Assembly: GCA_963718995.1 (NCBI GenBank)
Contig: CAVRAP010000020.1
Location: 434,001-498,000 of the forward strand
Direction of reading: 5' to 3'
From: UBA4744 sp963718995
GTDB lineage: Bacteria; Actinomycetota; Acidimicrobiia; Spongiisociales; UBA4744
Length of the DNA: 64,000 nucleotides
The position numbers and the translations under genes are program-made. The notes under the pieces are model-generated. The model did no database searches. It had not been told where the DNA came from and saw only the letters and a program-made list of their open reading frames with translations. Shown in pieces: positions 60,274-64,000 of this stretch; position 1 is the stretch's first letter; every line of letters begins with the position of its first letter.

Positions 60274-61735
60274 ATGAAACCCAACCAGCAGCCCATTGTT
60301 ACTGCAGACGATTACGTAGCCAGCCTCCGGGAACGTCAACTGAACGTCTTTTTGTTCGGAGAGAGAATCGAAGAACCTGTCGATCATCCGATGATCCGAC
60401 CGTCCATCAATGCCGTGGCCGCTACGTACCGATTGGCGGCTGAAGACCCTTCTTTGGCATCAGCCGAATCCTCACTGACCGGCCAAACGGTCAACCGGTT
60501 CCTGCATGTCACCGAGTCCGTTGACGACGTTGTCCGGCAAAACCGTATGCAGCGGCGGCTCGGACAACTCACGGGTACCTGCTTTCAGCGTTGCGTTGGC
60601 ATGGACGCCATCAACGCCCTGTTTGCCATCACGTTTGATTGCGACAGAGAACACGGCACGGACTACCACGAACGTTTCCTGGACTTCCTCGCGATGGTGC
60701 AGCGCGGCAATCTGGTCATCGGAGGAGCGATGACGGACGTCAAAGGTGATCGATCGAAAGCACCGTCCGAACAGGACGACCCCGACCTCTACGTGCGGAT
60801 CGTGGATCGTCGGGCAGATGGTGTAGTGATTCGCGGCGCCAAAGCTCACCAGACCGGAGCCATCAACTCGCATTGGATCCTCGTGATGCCGACCATTCGC
60901 TTGACCGAACGCGACCGGGACTACGCCGTTGTGTGCGCACTTCCCGTCGACGCCGACGGGATCACCTTCATCTATGGTCGACAGTCCTGCGACACCCGCA
61001 GCATGGAGCACGGCGACCTCGACAGCGGGAACGTTGCGTTCGCCGGCCAGGAGGCCATGCTCGTCCTCGATGATGTCTTCGTACCTTGGTCTCACGTGTT
61101 CATGGACGGGGAGTCCGAGTTTGCGGCTCCACTCGTTGAGCAGTTCACGGCCTATCACCGCCGGAGCTATGTGTGTAAGTCCGGTGTCGGAGATGTGCTC
61201 ATCGGGGCGGCCGCCCTGGCTGCCGACTACAACGGCGTGGAGCGTGCCTCCCATATCCAGGACAAATTGGTTGAGATGACCCATCTGAACGAAACCATCT
61301 TTGGAACGGGGATTGCCGCATCGCACGAGTCGACGCAAACGGCAGGCAGGCAATTACGTCAACGATCCGCTGCTGGCCAATGTATGCAAGCTCAATGTGA
61401 CGCGATTCCCCTACGAGATCGCTCGTCTAGCCCAGGATCTCGCCGGAGGACTGGTGGCAACGCTGCCGTCTGAAGCGGACTATCGAAACCCGACGACCGG
61501 TCCGCTCCTCGAAAAATACCTGGCCGGCCGGACCGGGGTACCGACCGAGCACCGGGTGCGGGCCGCCCGGCTCATCGAGAACTTGACCCTGGGACGCAAC
61601 GCAGTCGGATACTTGACCGAATCTCTCCACGGAGCCGGTTCGCCCCAGGCACAACGGGTACAGATTCGGAGACAATCAGACCTCGAGGAGAAGAAGGCAT
61701 TGGCCAGGAGGTTGGCCGGGATCACCGACGACTGA
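60274..61735 (+). pseudogene. 4-hydroxybutyryl-CoA-dehydratase/HpaB-like protein with one frameshift
   Basis: A member of the flavin-dependent HpaB/4-hydroxybutyryl-CoA dehydratase superfamily. Cluster ligands of the dehydratase are suggested by TGTCFQRCVGMDA (Cys-x3-Cys) and by YHRRSYVCKSGVGD (His then Cys). The AHQTGAINSHW and PVDADGITFIYGRQ segments are typical. The frame changes near 61345: ASHESTQTA is in one frame and AGNYVNDPLLANVCK in the next, as if one base were inserted. 1462 bases equal 487 codons plus one, a normal length. It could act on 4-hydroxybutyryl-CoA in gamma-aminobutyrate or related catabolism. It ends 45 bp before the redoxin gene. Confidence 0.82.
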
Positions 61736-61780
61736 ACCCCGGCACCGAGTACTATTCCAACTTCGAGAGGGAGGAACTGA

Positions 61781-62350
61781 ATGCAACTCCGGCACCTGCC
61801 GTCCGCTCTTCGGACCATATTCGTTCTGGTGACCCTGGCCGCCGTTGTCCTCGCAGGTTGTAGCGACGCTACCGATGAAGGACTTGCCGTCGGCGACGAT
61901 GCCCCTGATTTCGTGCTTCAGGCAGCCTCGGGATCAACGGTCTCCCTGGGCGATTACGCCGGCGCGCCCGCATTGCTGTACTTCCACATGGCCGATGGTT
62001 GACCGCCTTGCATGCAACAGATCGTGGATCTGGAAGCCAACTCCGAATACCAGGCGCTTGATGTTCCTCTGGTCAGTATTGCCTTTGACTCTCCTGAGGT
62101 TCTGGCCGCAGCCGGCATGGAATTCGGGGTCGGGGCCACTCCTCTCCTGACAGACACTGACCAGTCGGTGTCCGCCGCCTATGACGTACTGCAATGGGCG
62201 GTAGCCACCGGCGAGCCTGGGCACACGTTCATCCTCGTGGACGAACGGGGCAAGATTGCCTGGATTCGGGACTATGGCGTAGTCGAGAGCAGCATGTACG
62301 CCGAGCCTTTTGAAATCGCCGAACAGGTACGGGAGAGCCTGGCGGACTGA
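61781..62350 (+). CDS. Selenocysteine-containing redoxin lipoprotein (Sec-Pro-Pro-Cys)
   Basis: A 189-residue AhpC/TSA/TlpA-type redoxin, read through an in-frame TGA. A signal segment (FVLVTLAAVVLAGC) with lipobox Cys27 predicts a lipoprotein facing outward. The redoxin fold starts with VGDDAPDFVLQAASGSTVSL. The active-site helix reads YFHMADG, TGA, PPCMQQIVDLE: with TGA as Sec (residue 74) this gives Sec-Pro-Pro-Cys in place of Cys-Pro-Pro-Cys. Downstream coding is uninterrupted and typical (VSIAFDSPEV, GVGATPLLTDTD, FILVDERGKIAWIRDYG). A hairpin at 62018-62032 lies at the SECIS distance. GGGAGGA precedes the ATG. The TGA falls exactly on the catalytic Cys position, so a chance nonsense mutation is less likely. 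Confidence 0.85.
62018..62032 (+). promoter_or_regulatory. Predicted bacterial SECIS element (redoxin)
   Basis: CAGATC, loop GTG, GATCTG: a perfect 6-bp stem. The loop begins 21 bases after the TGA and starts with G, as in the known bacterial consensus (16-37 nt from the codon, G in the first loop bases). The overlapping coding sequence (Gln-Ile-Val-Asp-Leu) is normal for the family. Confidence 0.7.
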
Positions 62351-62387
62351 TGCATGGGCGGGGCTCGCCATGGAAAGCGGCCGCCCT

Positions 62388-63638
62388 TCAATTCGTCTCA
62401 CTGGGGGCGTCTAAGCGACCCCAGACCGTCACAACACCGACCGCAACGAGGACCCCGGCTCCGCCGAGTACGAGCCGGGTCGGTTCGGAAACCCCGACTC
62501 GATTCAGGAGATCTGCCGCCCCGCCTGCTACCAAAGCCCCGATGCCGAGCGCGACCCGTACGGCAATGTGGAAGGCTGTGAACGCCAGGAGTCGTTCCGC
62601 CTCGGCGAGCGACATCTGCAGGCCACTGATGGCTGAGACGATCGAGGCCACCGCCGCCGCCCCAAATCCAACAGCTCCCAAGAGGGCCGCCGTAACGGTT
62701 GGTGACAATCCGATGAGCGCCAGAATGATTCCCAGCGACAGAACCCCCAGTCGCATATCCCGGAACGGGTTGTCGGACGCAATCACCTGTATCAACCCGA
62801 GACCCAGGAGAGCCCCCGCCCCAAACAGGATGATGAGAAGCGCAAAGTCAATATCTCCGGCTCCCAGCGTGTCCTGCACGAACACAATGCCAACCGAGAA
62901 CACCGCCCCCAATCCGGCCGCGACGGCTGCAATGGGGATCAAAGCCGACCGAACGAGAGCAATGGAGAGAGCGTCACGAAACCGCATTTCGCCATCACGG
63001 TTACTGTCTCGGCTCTCTCTTGCTTTTACCCCACGAACGAGGAAATACGATCCAAGGAAGGTGGCTGCATCGGCCAGGAACACCGGGCCGAGACGACCTC
63101 CCGGCAGGGTCACCGTGACGCCTGCGGCAATCGTCACGAAAACTGCAAACAGGCCCGCGCCAACCGGCAGGCCGCCGTACTGAGCGCCGAGCACGAGCCC
63201 ATTGGCAACTCGCAAGTCCCGACGTTCAACAATATCCGGAACCAGGGCATCCCGCGCCGGAAGGTAGACGAGGGTTGCGGATTCCAGCACGAACACCCAG
63301 ACCAGGACCCACCCCACGTTGCGCACCAGGGGGATGGCCACCACGACAGCAACACGCACCAGATCCATTGCCAGCATCGTCTTGCGGCGATCCCAGCGCC
63401 GGGCAGCCTGAGCGGCGAGCGGACCGGCGATCGCACCGGGGCCCATACGGATTGCCAGCATGGCGCCCACGGCAACGGCCGAACCCGTCAGTTCGAAGAT
63501 CAGTGCCATCAGCGCCACCGTCGCCATCCAGTCGCCTACTCCCGAGATCGCCTGAGCACCAAGCAGGCGTCGGAAATCAACTTCCCGGAAAAGCCTGCCT
63601 ATGGGGCGGCCGGCCAACGCTCCATTCTTCATCGCCAT
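62388..63638 (-). CDS. Major facilitator superfamily transporter
   Basis: A 416-residue permease with 12 predicted membrane segments. The first loop has the MFS A-motif-like AAQAARRWDRRKTMLAMDLV, and the start LGAQAISGVGDWMATVALM resembles the MFS_3/enterobactin-exporter group. The substrate is unknown. It converges with the redoxin gene, the stop codons being only 37 bp apart. Confidence 0.88.
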   Translation of the reverse strand: MAMKNGALAGRPIGRLFREVDFRRLLGAQAISGVGDWMATVALMALIFELTGSAVAVGAMLAIRMGPGAIAGPLAAQAARRWDRRKTMLAMDLVRVAVVVAIPLVRNVGWVLVWVFVLESATLVYLPARDALVPDIVERRDLRVANGLVLGAQYGGLPVGAGLFAVFVTIAAGVTVTLPGGRLGPVFLADAATFLGSYFLVRGVKARESRDSNRDGEMRFRDALSIALVRSALIPIAAVAAGLGAVFSVGIVFVQDTLGAGDIDFALLIILFGAGALLGLGLIQVIASDNPFRDMRLGVLSLGIILALIGLSPTVTAALLGAVGFGAAAVASIVSAISGLQMSLAEAERLLAFTAFHIAVRVALGIGALVAGGAADLLNRVGVSEPTRLVLGGAGVLVAVGVVTVWGRLDAPSETN

Positions 63639-63711
63639 CCAAACTAGGCCACGGGGTATCGAACGACACGATCCCTCGGATCAACGTCGACTTCGTTTTC
63701 ACGTGACGGAC

Positions 63712-64000
63712 TCAGAGCTGAACGGGAGCAGCGATCAGGGTGCCCATTCTTTGTGCCAAGAACGAGACCACATCAATGAACTCGGGAATGGTGAAGCTAC
63801 CGCGCACCGCCTTATCAACCGTTGCTTCCCGGTGGGAACCGCAGAGCGGGTAGTAGACGTTCGTCGCATACTTCATCAGCACGGGTTGCCCGAAGCATCG
63901 CGTTGGCGAATAGAGATCTTCGCCGCCGACACACTCGATGACCAGATCGAGCGGGCCGTCGATGGTCGCCACCCGCCCCCGGTATCCGGAGTCGGTCAGG
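63712..64000 (-). CDS. C-terminal part of a protein running off the right edge
   Basis: About 95 residues ending FIDVVSFLAQRMGTLIAAPVQL, preceded by LVIECVGGEDLYSPTRCFG and NVYYPLCGSHREATVDKAVR. The frame continues past position 64000 without a convincing start inside the window (an in-frame Val/Met near 63972 is possible). Not recognised. It is upstream of the MFS gene on the same strand, with 73 bp between. Confidence 0.6.
   Translation of the reverse strand, partial: LTDSGYRGRVATIDGPLDLVIECVGGEDLYSPTRCFGQPVLMKYATNVYYPLCGSHREATVDKAVRGSFTIPEFIDVVSFLAQRMGTLIAAPVQL

Overview
The window reads as about 64 kb of chromosome from a high-GC Gram-positive bacterium. The best guess is an actinobacterium, plausibly of the Acidimicrobiia. 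The markers are an AdnA/AdnB-type helicase-nuclease pair, an InhA-like enoyl reductase, a PAC2 family protein, a DUF3105 protein, a group 3b-type [NiFe]-hydrogenase, and promoters that resemble the actinobacterial DNA-damage promoter. Gene density is high, and short overlaps (ATGA, GTGA, TGATG) suggest many small operons. No rRNA or tRNA gene and no CRISPR array was recognised.

Layout. 1-9.9 kb: start of an off-window gene, a fatty-acid-kinase-like gene, ribosomal protein L28, a small cold-shock-like protein and a RAM-domain protein; then D-Ala-D-Ala ligase, a membrane-anchored Mur ligase and a hydrolase; then a histidine kinase, FabI/InhA and two small paralogues. 10.0-12.0 kb: a gene-free array of five related units. 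Their minus-strand transcripts would be strongly structured, with UUCG and GNRA loops and a terminator-like 3' hairpin, and GTACNNN heptamer repeats lie between them. 12-21.3 kb: a DNA repair block (RecB-like nuclease, DUF488, a 43-residue protein, AdnA-like, AdnB-like). 21.3-29.1 kb: DsbA-like protein, Dtd, a histidine kinase and a six-gene hydrogenase operon. 29-38 kb: PlsB, an ABC-2 exporter, a phosphoribosyltransferase-hydrolase fusion and a hybrid kinase. 38-46.9 kb: radical SAM selenoprotein, IF-1, phosphatase, kinase, sirtuin, flavin reductase, DUF3105, OsmC and ADP-forming acyl-CoA synthetase. 47-49.4 kb: a decayed island around an intact gene with three fused RidA domains. 49.4-64 kb: PAC2, APC-Usp transporter, membrane proteins, DUF427, DUF2461, a very large hybrid kinase, a 4-hydroxybutyryl-CoA-dehydratase-like gene, a selenocysteine redoxin lipoprotein, an MFS transporter and a partial gene.

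Main observations. (1) Two genes have an in-frame TGA that is best read as selenocysteine. One gives a Cys-Sec-Ala-Glu-Pro tail on a radical SAM protein, the other a Sec-Pro-Pro-Cys redox motif in a lipoprotein. Each TGA is followed at 19-21 nt by a stem-loop of the bacterial SECIS type. (2) The 10-12 kb array shows a compensatory base-pair change and strand-specific wobble changes between units, so it is a candidate for an undescribed non-coding RNA. (3) A three-domain RidA fusion has lost its key arginine only in the middle domain. (4) Two nearly identical leaderless promoters occur, one of them before the adnAB-like operon. (5) Six otherwise conserved genes carry single-base indels. These could be assembly errors or real decay, and raw reads are needed to tell.

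All functional statements come from motif recognition by eye. No database search was run.
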